Shown: positions 1 through 7,709 of the stretch, piece by piece
Layout: each line of letters starts with the position of its first letter
How positions within the stretch are numbered: the stretch's first letter is position 1
Origin: Parvibaculum sp963975745
GTDB taxonomy: Bacteria; Pseudomonadota; Alphaproteobacteria; Parvibaculales; Parvibaculaceae
Direction of reading: 5' to 3'
Length of the DNA stretch: 64,000 bases
Assembly: GCF_963975745.1 (NCBI RefSeq)
Contig: NZ_CAXBIB010000009.1
Coordinates: forward strand, 62,001-126,000
The notes under the pieces: model-generated
Told to the model about the DNA's origin: nothing
Seen by the model: only the letters and a program-made list of their open reading frames with translations
Databases searched by the model: none
Program-made: the position numbers and the translations under genes

Positions 1-1
1 C

Positions 2-1471
2 GATCTGGTGGTCGAGGTGGCGATTGTCCGGCCGGGGCCCATCCAGGGCGACATGGTGCATCCTTATCTGCGGCGGCGAAACAAGGAAGAAGAGATTACC
101 TATCCTTCCAAGGTTCTGGAGGAAGTGCTGCACAAGACCTATGGCGTGCCGCTGTTCCAGGAACAGGCGATGAAGATCGCGATTGTCGCGGCGGGTTTCA
201 CGCCGGGCGAGTCCGACCAGTTGCGGCGCGCCATGGCGACGTTCCGCAAATCCGGCACGATCGGCATATATCGCGACAAGTTTGTCTCCGGCATGCTTGC
301 CAACGGATACGATGCCGACTTCGCCAAGCGTTGTTTCAAGCAGATCGAGGGATTCGCCGATTATGGTTTCCCCGAAAGTCATGCAGCAAGTTTTGCGCTT
401 CTGGCCTATGTTTCCGCCTGGCTCAAATGCCATTATCCGGATGTCTTTTGTGCGGCAATTCTCAATTCGCAGCCGATGGGTTTTTATGCGGCCGCGCAGC
501 TTGTGCGTGATGCGCAGAAGCATGGTGTCGAGGTCAGAGATGTCGATATCAACCATAGCGACTGGGATTGCACGCTGGAGGAGACGGACGAGGCCGGCAA
601 GCATGCCGTGAGACTGGGCTTTCGGCAGGTCAGCGGATTTCACAAGGAGGCGGGTGCGGCCGTTGAAGAGATGCGGGGAAGCGGATTCGATTCCGTGCGT
701 CATTTCTGGCTCAGGACCGGGCTCAAGCCTGCGATTGTCGAGCGGCTGGCGGATGCCGATGCCTTTCGGTCTTTGGGGCTCGATCGACGCGCGGCGCTCT
801 GGGCCGTACGCGGGCTTGGCGGTTATGGCAGCGGGGGAAAGGGCACCATGCCCGCCCCCCTGCCTTTGTTTGCCGCGCTTGAGGAAGGCGGTTTTCAGCG
901 CGCGGAGGAAATGGCACTGCCAGCCATGCCGCTCGGCGAGCATGTAGTCCTCGATTACGGGACACTCAGGCTGTCGCTGAAGGCACATCCGGTTTCCTTC
1001 CTGCGGTCGCGTTTCGCGGCGCAAGGTGTGACGCCCAATGCGGATCTTGAGAGAATCGCGAACGGTGCCCGGGTGACGCTGGCCGGGCTGGTGCTGGTGC
1101 GTCAGCGACCGGGAACGGCAAGCGGAGTCATTTTCGCGACGCTGGAGGACGAAACCGGTATCGCCAATATCATCATCTGGCCGAAGCTCTTCGAGAAGCG
1201 GCGACGTATCGTCATCACATCACGTTTTCTGCTGGTGCGTGGACGGGTACAGAAGGAAGGGATTGTCATCCATATCATCGCTGAAGAACTCGAGGACCGG
1301 ACATATGAACTGGCCGGACTTTCCGAACTCGGCAGTATTGGCGAAACGATCCTGGCGCCGGCCGATGAAGGGAAGCGGCCATCGCGCTCCCGTGAAGTCG
1401 TGACGGCGCAACACGAGGCGCGGCGGCTGCGTGCGGCGCGCTTCGTCCCGAAGAGCCGCGATTTTCATTGA
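2..1471 (+). CDS. dnaE2: Error-prone DNA polymerase ImuC/DnaE2, C-terminal part (5' end outside window)
   Basis: This is the C-terminal ~489 residues of the alpha-subunit-like polymerase of the ImuA-ImuB-DnaE2 mutasome, which does translesion synthesis in the SOS response. The reading frame is open to the left edge, so the start is missing; the family is roughly 1050-1100 residues. The polymerase-core motif RPGPIQGDMVHPYLRRR is at the very beginning, FPESHAASFALL follows near residue 125, and a helix-hairpin-helix region and an OB fold (LAGLVLVRQRPG..., about residues 350-430) follow. The partners imuA and imuB would lie upstream, outside the window. The last 7 bp overlap the convergent next gene. 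The family assignment is secure; DnaE1 is excluded by the short C-terminus and the DnaE2-type motifs. Confidence 0.95.
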   Translation, partial: DLVVEVAIVRPGPIQGDMVHPYLRRRNKEEEITYPSKVLEEVLHKTYGVPLFQEQAMKIAIVAAGFTPGESDQLRRAMATFRKSGTIGIYRDKFVSGMLANGYDADFAKRCFKQIEGFADYGFPESHAASFALLAYVSAWLKCHYPDVFCAAILNSQPMGFYAAAQLVRDAQKHGVEVRDVDINHSDWDCTLEETDEAGKHAVRLGFRQVSGFHKEAGAAVEEMRGSGFDSVRHFWLRTGLKPAIVERLADADAFRSLGLDRRAALWAVRGLGGYGSGGKGTMPAPLPLFAALEEGGFQRAEEMALPAMPLGEHVVLDYGTLRLSLKAHPVSFLRSRFAAQGVTPNADLERIANGARVTLAGLVLVRQRPGTASGVIFATLEDETGIANIIIWPKLFEKRRRIVITSRFLLVRGRVQKEGIVIHIIAEELEDRTYELAGLSELGSIGETILAPADEGKRPSRSREVVTAQHEARRLRAARFVPKSRDFH

Positions 1472-1878
1472 GCGGGCGTTTTCCGGAGAACCGCGAATTG
1501 CGCGGCGCTTCCCGCGACTTCACTTGCAATGAAAAGCCACAGCAGAGGTGTTGCCCCCATCCCGATCGCGTAAAGAATGAGGATTGTCACGGCGAGACGG
1601 GCACGGGCATCCATGCGTGCCAGATCGGGCGCCGGACGGCGCAGCCGCGCCAGTGCCCAGACAACCCCCAGTACACCCATGATATGAACGAACATCAGGC
1701 CGAAAGGCCCCGTTTCGAACATGATCGAGGGAGTGTCCAATCCGATTCCCCTGTCGGCGAAGTAAAGCAGCGAGATCACCGCTTCCGCAACAAAGGGCAA
1801 TGCGAAAGGCAGCGTGATCGCGAGATCGATCCAGGCGATGGCCCGGATCACCCGAGCCTGCGTGTCACTTCCGGTCAT
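1465..1878 (-). CDS. Small hypothetical membrane protein
   Basis: A 137-residue protein of unknown function with about four hydrophobic segments (ALPFVAEAVISLLYF, GLMFVHIMGVLGVVWALA, LAVTILILYAIGMGATPLLWLF and an N-terminal one near AIAWIDLAI). It is probably an integral inner-membrane protein. The ATG at 1878 is chosen because GGGGAGAG precedes it; an upstream in-frame start at 1905 exists but lacks such a site. It is convergent with dnaE2, overlapping it by 7 bp, and divergent from the exporter operon. No family was recognised. Confidence 0.6.
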   Translation of the reverse strand: MTGSDTQARVIRAIAWIDLAITLPFALPFVAEAVISLLYFADRGIGLDTPSIMFETGPFGLMFVHIMGVLGVVWALARLRRPAPDLARMDARARLAVTILILYAIGMGATPLLWLFIASEVAGSAAQFAVLRKTPAQ

Positions 1879-1994
1879 CTGTCTCTCCCCTATCCGATGC
1901 GACATCCGGTCCCCTGGAGGCCTGCGCGCATATCCGCATGGACTCTGCTATACATGGTGCTGGATGTGAACAGGCGATCAGCGGCGGAGGCATC

Positions 1995-3017
1995 TTGCGA
2001 CAGCGCACGATCTGGGTCGGCGGCTTTGCCGCTGCAATAATTCTGCTGGCCGGTGTCACTTATCTGCTGTTCCTGCAGCCTCCAACCGTACTCGTCGCAA
2101 CACCGACACGCGGGCTGGCCGTCGAGGCCGTCTATGCGACCGGAACCGTGGAGCCGATCCGATATGCGCGAGTCGGAACGAAGGTTTCCGGGCGCCTGAC
2201 CGAGGTGGTGGCGCGCGAGGGCGCGCCCGTGGAGGCCGGGCAGGTTCTTGCCGTCATCGACGCGCGTGAAGAAATTTCGCGTGTTCAGGAACTCAGTGCG
2301 CGATTGCAACTTGCCGCGTCCGAGCTTGAGCGCACCCGCACCCTGCGGCGCGCCGGACATGTGAGTGCGGCGGTTCTCGATCAGATGGAAACAGCACATG
2401 CCGCCGCACTTGCCGCACTCAAGGGAGCGCAGGCGCGGCTCGACGAGCATTTCATTACAGCGCCTGTTGCGGGCACGATCCTGCGATCCGAAAACCAGCT
2501 GAAGATTGGCGACATGGCCCAGCCGGGGCAGGTGCTTTTCATGGTCGGCGATGCGACGGCCCTGCAGATCGATGCCGAAGTCGATGAAGAGGACATTCTG
2601 AAAGTCGCCGACGGCCAGGAAGCATTGATCCGCGCCGATGCGTTTGACCAGCAGGTGCTTCGCGGGACGGTCAGCGGCATTACCCCGCATGGCGATCCGA
2701 TCGCGCGTACCTATCGTGTCTATATCGCGCTGCCCGACGACACGCCGCTCGTCTCCGGCATGACCACCGAGATCAACATCGTCGTGCGACGCGAGGAGAA
2801 CGCGCTTCTGGTGCCCCTTTCCGCGATCACGGGCGGCGCCGTCTGGGTCGTCGAGGATGGGCGCACACAACTCCGGCCGGTGACGCTTGGCGCCGTCGGA
2901 AATATGGAAGCCGAAATTCTGACCGGCCTTTCGGAAGACGACATCATCGTCGTCAATTCGGCGGCCGGGATTGCCGAGGGCCGGCGCGTTCGGCCGGACG
3001 CGCGCGACAGGGAATAG
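1995..3017 (+). CDS. HlyD-family periplasmic adaptor of an ABC exporter
   Basis: A membrane-fusion (adaptor) protein expected to link an inner-membrane ABC exporter to the envelope. It has an N-terminal membrane anchor (about residues 5-27, IWVGGFAAAIILLAGVTYLLFL), then a barrel/lipoyl half with TGTVEPIRYARVGTKVSGR, a helical hairpin near residues 85-140 (LQLAASELERTRTLR), a second lipoyl half and beta domains. I prefer the TTG at 1995 because GGAGG ends 4 nt before it and the protein then starts right before the anchor; an in-frame ATG at 1938 would add 19 residues but has no ribosome site. The permease gene follows 3 bp downstream and the ATPase after that, as in MacAB/DevBCA-type operons. 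The substrate is unknown. Confidence 0.85.
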   Translation: MRQRTIWVGGFAAAIILLAGVTYLLFLQPPTVLVATPTRGLAVEAVYATGTVEPIRYARVGTKVSGRLTEVVAREGAPVEAGQVLAVIDAREEISRVQELSARLQLAASELERTRTLRRAGHVSAAVLDQMETAHAAALAALKGAQARLDEHFITAPVAGTILRSENQLKIGDMAQPGQVLFMVGDATALQIDAEVDEEDILKVADGQEALIRADAFDQQVLRGTVSGITPHGDPIARTYRVYIALPDDTPLVSGMTTEINIVVRREENALLVPLSAITGGAVWVVEDGRTQLRPVTLGAVGNMEAEILTGLSEDDIIVVNSAAGIAEGRRVRPDARDRE

Positions 3018-3020
3018 GCG

Positions 3021-4271
3021 ATGTTCTGGCGCGTCAGCATGGGCATTGCGGCGGCGCAGCTTCGGCACCGGCGCCGTCAGACGCTTGTTTCGACGCTGGG
3101 TGTTGCGCTGGGTGTCGGTTTCTTCGTCGCGACCTCGGCGCTGATGTCGGGCTCCGAGCAGGACATGGTCAAGCGCCTGCTCGACAATGCGCCGCATATC
3201 ACGATCAAGGATGAGTTCCGCGAGGCCGCGCCGCAGCCCGTGTTCATTGCCTTTCCCGAAGGTGCGGTGACGCTGACCAATACCAAGCCGCGCGAATATC
3301 TTCGCGGGATCAAGAACCACGGTGCGATGGTCGAGGAACTCTCGCGCCAGCCCGGCGTCATTGCCGAGGCGGCGTTGATGGGGCAGGCGATCATCCGCTA
3401 TGCGTCGAAGGATGCGAGTGCCGGCATTGCCGGCATCGACCCGGAGAAGGAGCGTTTTCTTACCACTATCGAATCCGACATGCGGGAAGGCAGCCTGATG
3501 CGGCTCAAGACGGCGTCGCAAGGCATCGTGATCGGCCAGGGCATGTCGATCCGCCTCGGCCTCGGTATGGACGATCTCGCAACCGTCGTGTCGCCGGCCG
3601 GACTCGTGCGGCGCATGAAGGTCGTCGGCATTTTCCGGACGGGCAACCTGCTGCTCGATGAGGGGCAGGCCTATATGCTGATCAAGGATGCGCAAGTTCT
3701 GCTCGACAAACCGTTCATTGCCAACCGTATCCGCATCAAGATAACCGATCCCGACGCAGCCGAGGATTACGCATCGCAGCTCGAAAGCCGCTGGGGCTAT
3801 CGCACCGAGTCCTGGCAGGAGGTCAATCGTGACTTTCTCGGGCTGTTCATCGTGCGCAACATCATCACCTATTCGATCGTCGGGGCGATCATGGCGGTGG
3901 CCGCGTTCGGCATATTCAACATCATCTCGACGGTGGTGATGGAAAAACGGCGCGATATCGCGATCCTGATGTCGATGGGATTTCGGGCCGGCGATATCGA
4001 GCGGATCTTCCTGGTGCAGGGTGTTTTCGTCGGCCTGATCGGCATGTTTCTGGGCTGGGGCCTGGGGCTCATCTTGCTGCAGATGCTGGGAACGGTCGAA
4101 ATCACGGTGCCGGGCCTGATGGATACGCAGAAGCTGCCGCTCGAAAAGGGTCCGTTCCAGTTCGGCGTCGGTGGTGCCTTTGCGCTGATTTCCGCGGTCG
4201 TGGCGGCCTGGTTCCCGGCGCGCAAGGCGGCGGCTGTGCGGCCGGTCGACATCATCCGGGGTGCGACATGA
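3021..4271 (+). CDS. ABC transporter permease, FtsX/MacB/LolC type
   Basis: A 416-residue permease with one N-terminal transmembrane segment (LVSTLGVALGVGFFVATSALM), a large extracytoplasmic domain (about residues 45-270) and three C-terminal membrane segments (IVGAIMAVAAFGIFNIISTV, FVGLIGMFLGWGLGLILLQML, GGAFALISAVVAAWF). The MEKRRDIAILMSMGF stretch after TM2 is characteristic of FtsX-domain permeases of the LolC/E-MacB group. It is the middle gene of an adaptor-permease-ATPase operon and overlaps the ATPase start by 4 bp (ATGA). A lipoprotein-releasing role is possible, but the HlyD partner points to export of a small molecule, peptide or lipid. Confidence 0.88.
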   Translation: MFWRVSMGIAAAQLRHRRRQTLVSTLGVALGVGFFVATSALMSGSEQDMVKRLLDNAPHITIKDEFREAAPQPVFIAFPEGAVTLTNTKPREYLRGIKNHGAMVEELSRQPGVIAEAALMGQAIIRYASKDASAGIAGIDPEKERFLTTIESDMREGSLMRLKTASQGIVIGQGMSIRLGLGMDDLATVVSPAGLVRRMKVVGIFRTGNLLLDEGQAYMLIKDAQVLLDKPFIANRIRIKITDPDAAEDYASQLESRWGYRTESWQEVNRDFLGLFIVRNIITYSIVGAIMAVAAFGIFNIISTVVMEKRRDIAILMSMGFRAGDIERIFLVQGVFVGLIGMFLGWGLGLILLQMLGTVEITVPGLMDTQKLPLEKGPFQFGVGGAFALISAVVAAWFPARKAAAVRPVDIIRGAT

Positions 4272-4969
4272 GCGCGGATGGCAAGGTGCCGGTCATCGAA
4301 CTCAAGGGCGTGACGCGCATTCTGCAGGAAGCCGTGCCTGTGACGCTGGTGCGCGATATCGATCTCGTCATCCGGCGCGGCGAATTTGTCAGCGTTACCG
4401 GACCGTCCGGTTCGGGCAAGTCGTCTTTGCTCTACCTGCTCGGGCTGCTCGACCTGCCGACCGAGGGGCGTGTGCTGATCGACGGTATCGACACGTCCGG
4501 CTATTCGTCCGACAAGCTGGCCGATGTGCGGCTCGCCAAGCTCGGTTTCGTGTTCCAGTTTCATTTCCTGCTGCCCGAGTTCACAGTGCTGCAGAACGTG
4601 ACGCTGCCAATGATCAGGCTTGGCCGTCTGACCGAAAGGGAAATCCACGCGCGTGGCATGGCGCTGCTCAGGGATTTCGAGATCGACGACCAGGCCAGGA
4701 AGCGGCCGGACCAATTGTCGGGCGGGCAGCGTCAGCGCGTTGCCGTTGCAAGGGCGCTTGCCAACGATCCGGCGGTGATCCTTGCCGACGAGCCGACCGG
4801 CAATCTCGATATGCGCAACAGCGAGATCGTGCAGGGCATTTTCGCCGATCTCGCCGCGAAGCAGGGCCGCACCGTTGTTGCCGTGACGCATGACAAGGAT
4901 TTTGCCGATTCCGCGCCGCGCAATGTGCATCTGGTCGACGGGAAGATCGACAGCGATACGCGGCGCTGA
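4268..4969 (+). CDS. ABC transporter ATP-binding protein, LolD/MacB type
   Basis: A 233-residue nucleotide-binding subunit that powers the permease encoded immediately upstream. Walker A is GPSGSGKSS (residues 45-53), the signature is LSGGQRQR, Walker B is VILADEPTGNLD and the switch histidine lies in VTHDKDFAD. The start ATGA overlaps the permease stop, indicating translational coupling. The LolD/MacB subfamily fits the FtsX-type partner. The gene ends 9 bp before the stop of the convergent VWA gene. Confidence 0.93.
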   Translation: MSADGKVPVIELKGVTRILQEAVPVTLVRDIDLVIRRGEFVSVTGPSGSGKSSLLYLLGLLDLPTEGRVLIDGIDTSGYSSDKLADVRLAKLGFVFQFHFLLPEFTVLQNVTLPMIRLGRLTEREIHARGMALLRDFEIDDQARKRPDQLSGGQRQRVAVARALANDPAVILADEPTGNLDMRNSEIVQGIFADLAAKQGRTVVAVTHDKDFADSAPRNVHLVDGKIDSDTRR

Positions 4970-4978
4970 GCCGGAAGA

Positions 4979-6154
4979 TCAGCGGCTGAGCTCGCGCATC
5001 GCGTGGTCGAGGCCTTCCAGTGTCAGCGGGAACATGCGTTCGCCCATGATCTGCTTGATGATCTGCAGAGAGGGTGTGTATTCCCAGTGGCGCTCCGGGA
5101 TCGGATTGATCCAGATGGCGCTTTCATAGATCTGATTGACGCGTTCGAGCCAGATGCCGCCGGGCTCTTCGTTCCAGTGTTCGACCGAGCCACCGGCATA
5201 GGTGATTTCGTAAGGCGACATGGTGGCGTCGCCGACAAAGATCACCTTGTAGTCGGACGGGTATTTGTGGAGCACGTCCCATGTCGACATTTTTTCGGCG
5301 TGGCGGCGGCGGTTGTCCTTCCAGACGCCTTCATAGAGGCAGTTGTGGAAGTAGAAATATTCGAGATTCTTGAATTCGCTGCGCGCGGCCGAGAAGAGTT
5401 CCTCGCAGAGCTTGATGTGGCTGTCCATCGAGCCGCCGATGTCGAAAAAGATCAGCACGTTGATCTTGTTGCGACGCTCGGGTCGCATGATCAGGTCGAG
5501 ATAACCCTGATGCGCGGTTGCCTTGATGGTGCCGTCGAGATCGAGTTCGGTCGGCGCGCCCTCGCGGGCGAAACGGCGCAGGCGGCGTAGTGCGACCTTG
5601 ATGTTGCGGGTGCCGAGTTCGACCTGATCGTCGAGGTTCTTGTATTCGCGCTTGTCCCAGACCTTGACGGCCTTGCCGTGGCGGCCTTCCTTCTGGCCGA
5701 TGCGCACGCCTTCCGGGTTGTAGCCATTGGCGCCGAAAGGCGAGGTGCCGCCGGTGCCGATCCACTTGTTGCCGCCTTCGTGGCGTTCCTTCTGTTCCTC
5801 GAGGCGCTTCTGCAGCTCCTCCATGATCTTTTCCCAGCCGCCCAGTGCTTCGATCTGCGCCTTCTCCTCCTCGGTCAGGAATTTCTCGGTCAGTGCCTTC
5901 AGCCATTCCTCGGGAATGTTGGCGAGCTCGCCATCACCGACCAGTTCCAGGCCCTTGAACACATGACCGAAAACGACGTCGAACTTGTCGAGATTGCGCT
6001 CGTCCTTGACCAGCGCGGCGCGGGAGAGAAAGTAGAAGTCCTCGACCCGGCGATCGATGACATCGGCATCCATCGCTTCGAGCATGGTCAGATATTCGCG
6101 CAGGCTGACGGGAATGTTGGCTTTTTTCAGTTCATGAAAGAAGTGGACGAACAT
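4979..6154 (-). CDS. CoxE-like VWA domain protein
   Basis: A 391-residue cytoplasmic protein with a von Willebrand factor A domain in the C-terminal half. A MIDAS-type metal site is visible as D238-I-G-G-S242, and there is a charged helical region around residues 95-128 (EEEKAQIEALGGWEKIMEELQKRLEEQKERHE). The family usually pairs with MoxR AAA+ ATPases, which work as chaperones for metal-cofactor or complex assembly. Here the MoxR gene is on the same strand but about 3.3 kb upstream (9490-10335), with three opposite-strand genes between. The actual client is unknown. Confidence 0.88.
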   Translation of the reverse strand: MFVHFFHELKKANIPVSLREYLTMLEAMDADVIDRRVEDFYFLSRAALVKDERNLDKFDVVFGHVFKGLELVGDGELANIPEEWLKALTEKFLTEEEKAQIEALGGWEKIMEELQKRLEEQKERHEGGNKWIGTGGTSPFGANGYNPEGVRIGQKEGRHGKAVKVWDKREYKNLDDQVELGTRNIKVALRRLRRFAREGAPTELDLDGTIKATAHQGYLDLIMRPERRNKINVLIFFDIGGSMDSHIKLCEELFSAARSEFKNLEYFYFHNCLYEGVWKDNRRRHAEKMSTWDVLHKYPSDYKVIFVGDATMSPYEITYAGGSVEHWNEEPGGIWLERVNQIYESAIWINPIPERHWEYTPSLQIIKQIMGERMFPLTLEGLDHAMRELSR

Positions 6155-6237
6155 GGGCGTTTCCAGATTCCTGAATGGCGTTTGGGTGCAGTCTAGGGCC
6201 TAAGGTGGCCGGTTTGAAGGGGTAGGAGCGTTCATTT

Positions 6238-6795
6238 ATGGGCCGTGTGTATCCGACGATTTTCCTGATGGTGCTTGGGTTTAGCTTGCCTGCCGCTGCA
6301 ACCGGCAACCCTTATCTCGCCAAGGGCGAGGCCGGGGCCCGGATCGAAGCCTGCCTTGTCGCTGCCTCGGGCGAGGAGGCGGGGGGCGATGCGCCGAAGC
6401 AGTGCAGCGCTGCCTATTTCGCGGCCTGCGCCGAGGCCGGCGACTGGACGACGCTGGCGATGAACCAGTGCCAGGGGGCGGCGCTCGGCTATTGGGAGAA
6501 GGTCGTCGAGGCGCGGGAAGATGCCGTTATCGCGATCGAGGACCGGCGTCTGACCGATTATGTGGAGGCGAGCGGCGTCGCCTATGCGGCCTATCGCGCG
6601 GCACGCTGCCGGCGGTTCCTGATACCAATGGGGACAATGTACCGGCAAATGCATGTGGCATGCCTCACGGAAACGGCGATGGAGCGGGCGGCCGACCTCG
6701 CGGATTTTCTGGGCGAGGAACCGCTGATCGTGCCTGAGCCGACCAGGCGCACGGAAACGGCCCCGCGAGGCGCGCGCGGGTCTGGCGAGAGATAG
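6238..6795 (+). CDS. Putative periplasmic protein, LprI/DUF1311-like cysteine-rich fold
   Basis: A 185-residue protein with an N-terminal signal sequence (IFLMVLGFSLPAAATG, cleavage likely near residue 22) and six cysteines. The pattern C..A....C...., LAMNQCQGAALGYWEKVV, Y...RAARCRRF and HVACLTETAMERAADL resembles the DUF1311 (LprI lysozyme-inhibitor-like) family, in which MNxC...W...L and a C....T..R..L motif are conserved. Family membership is inferred from this spacing only. The C-terminal ~25 residues are charged and low in complexity. GGAG lies upstream of the ATG. A possible long hairpin follows the stop (6800-6862). Confidence 0.7.
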   Translation: MGRVYPTIFLMVLGFSLPAAATGNPYLAKGEAGARIEACLVAASGEEAGGDAPKQCSAAYFAACAEAGDWTTLAMNQCQGAALGYWEKVVEAREDAVIAIEDRRLTDYVEASGVAYAAYRAARCRRFLIPMGTMYRQMHVACLTETAMERAADLADFLGEEPLIVPEPTRRTETAPRGARGSGER

Positions 6796-7244
6796 AGGGG
6801 CGCGGAGTGACTTCGACCGCGACTCTCGTTTGTTTTCTTGAGCGCCCGAAGACACTCCGCGCACGACGTTTTTGCCCCGATGCCCACGTCCACCCAACAG
6901 CTTCGGGTTCGTCCGAAGAGGAACCGTCTTGCCGAGCGGGTCATAGTGCCCGCGCCCATCCTGCATCGGGAGCCCCGGGGCGCCGGGGTGCGTTACTTCC
7001 CCGGCGGCGCAGGCGCCGCCCAGACCTTCATGCAACGGACGCTCCGGAGCATCCCTCTCGAAGGCGGTCCATACAAGATGGGGGCTCAAAGGTGGGCGGG
7101 GATAAGTTTTTTTGCGGAAACCGCGTTTGCCGCTTGAGCCGATGGTGCTGCGACACCGATAGTATCAGCCCGGGATTTACAGGGGCTCCACAGGCCGATG
7201 CCATTCAGCAGGAATTTTCCCCGGCCGGCTCGCGAAGGATCCGT
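6796..7244. other. 449-bp intergenic region rich in inverted repeats; candidate structured RNA
   Basis: I see no convincing protein gene here. The sequence contains a 10-bp perfect inverted repeat, GCGCGGAGTG (6800-6809) with CACTCCGCGC (6853-6862), followed by T-rich sequence near 6869-6873. There is a hairpin CTTCGG/CCGAAG (6901-6906/6913-6918), an 8-bp long-range pair CCCGATGC/GCATCGGG (6876-6883/6963-6970) and GC-rich hairpins around 6975-7022. This density of pairing is consistent with a non-coding RNA on either strand, but no known family was recognised; RNase P, tmRNA and SRP motifs are absent. Confidence 0.4.
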
Positions 7245-7709
7245 ATGACGCGCGCCCTTTCCAACGAACCTCATTCCTATCGGGCCGACTCTGCCGTTCC
7301 GCCTTTCGAAGACCGGCAGCCGGTGACCGTCATGGATGGTGAATGCGCGCTGTGCTCGGCGGGTGCGCGTCTGATCGCCCGGTTCGACAGGAGCGGGGAG
7401 GTTCGGATCTGCCGGGCGCAGACCGAACTCGGACGCGCCCTGCTCCAGCATTACGGGCTCTCGCCCGACGATCCGGAGAGCTGGCTCTATATTGCCGACG
7501 GGCGCGCCTATACGTCGCTCGACGCGATGATCCGCGTGGGCGCGCGCATTGGCGGTGCCGGAAACCTGCTGCAGCCGCTGCGGCTTCTGCCGCGCGCCGT
7601 GCAGGACTGGTTCTATCGGCGGCTTGCCCGCAACCGGTACCGGCTTTTCGGCAGAACCAATATGTGCGAGATCCCCGATCCGGCGCTGCGGGCGAGGCTG
7701 ATCGAATGA
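7245..7709 (+). CDS. DCC-family thiol-disulfide oxidoreductase-like protein
   Basis: A 154-residue protein of the DCC/DUF393 family, named for its N-terminal motif. The sequence VTVMDGECALCSAGARLI carries the CxxC pair C34-C37 in a thioredoxin-like fold. The family is thought to act in redox reactions, but substrates are not known. The ATG at 7245 places the motif at the usual distance from the start; longer in-frame extensions upstream have no domain. Its stop overlaps the start of the next gene (ATGA), so the two are probably translated together. Confidence 0.85.
   Translation: MTRALSNEPHSYRADSAVPPFEDRQPVTVMDGECALCSAGARLIARFDRSGEVRICRAQTELGRALLQHYGLSPDDPESWLYIADGRAYTSLDAMIRVGARIGGAGNLLQPLRLLPRAVQDWFYRRLARNRYRLFGRTNMCEIPDPALRARLIE

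Noticed and set aside
1890..3695. Very long reading frame on the minus strand opposite the exporter genes
   Set aside because: It is antisense to two well-supported genes, has arginine/aspartate/histidine-rich composition typical of a shadow frame in GC-rich DNA, and shows no domain.
6796..7137. Short plus-strand frames in the structured intergenic region as real genes
   Set aside because: Several overlapping frames of similar length, arginine/proline-rich, no ribosome site or motif; the sequence is better explained by RNA-type inverted repeats.
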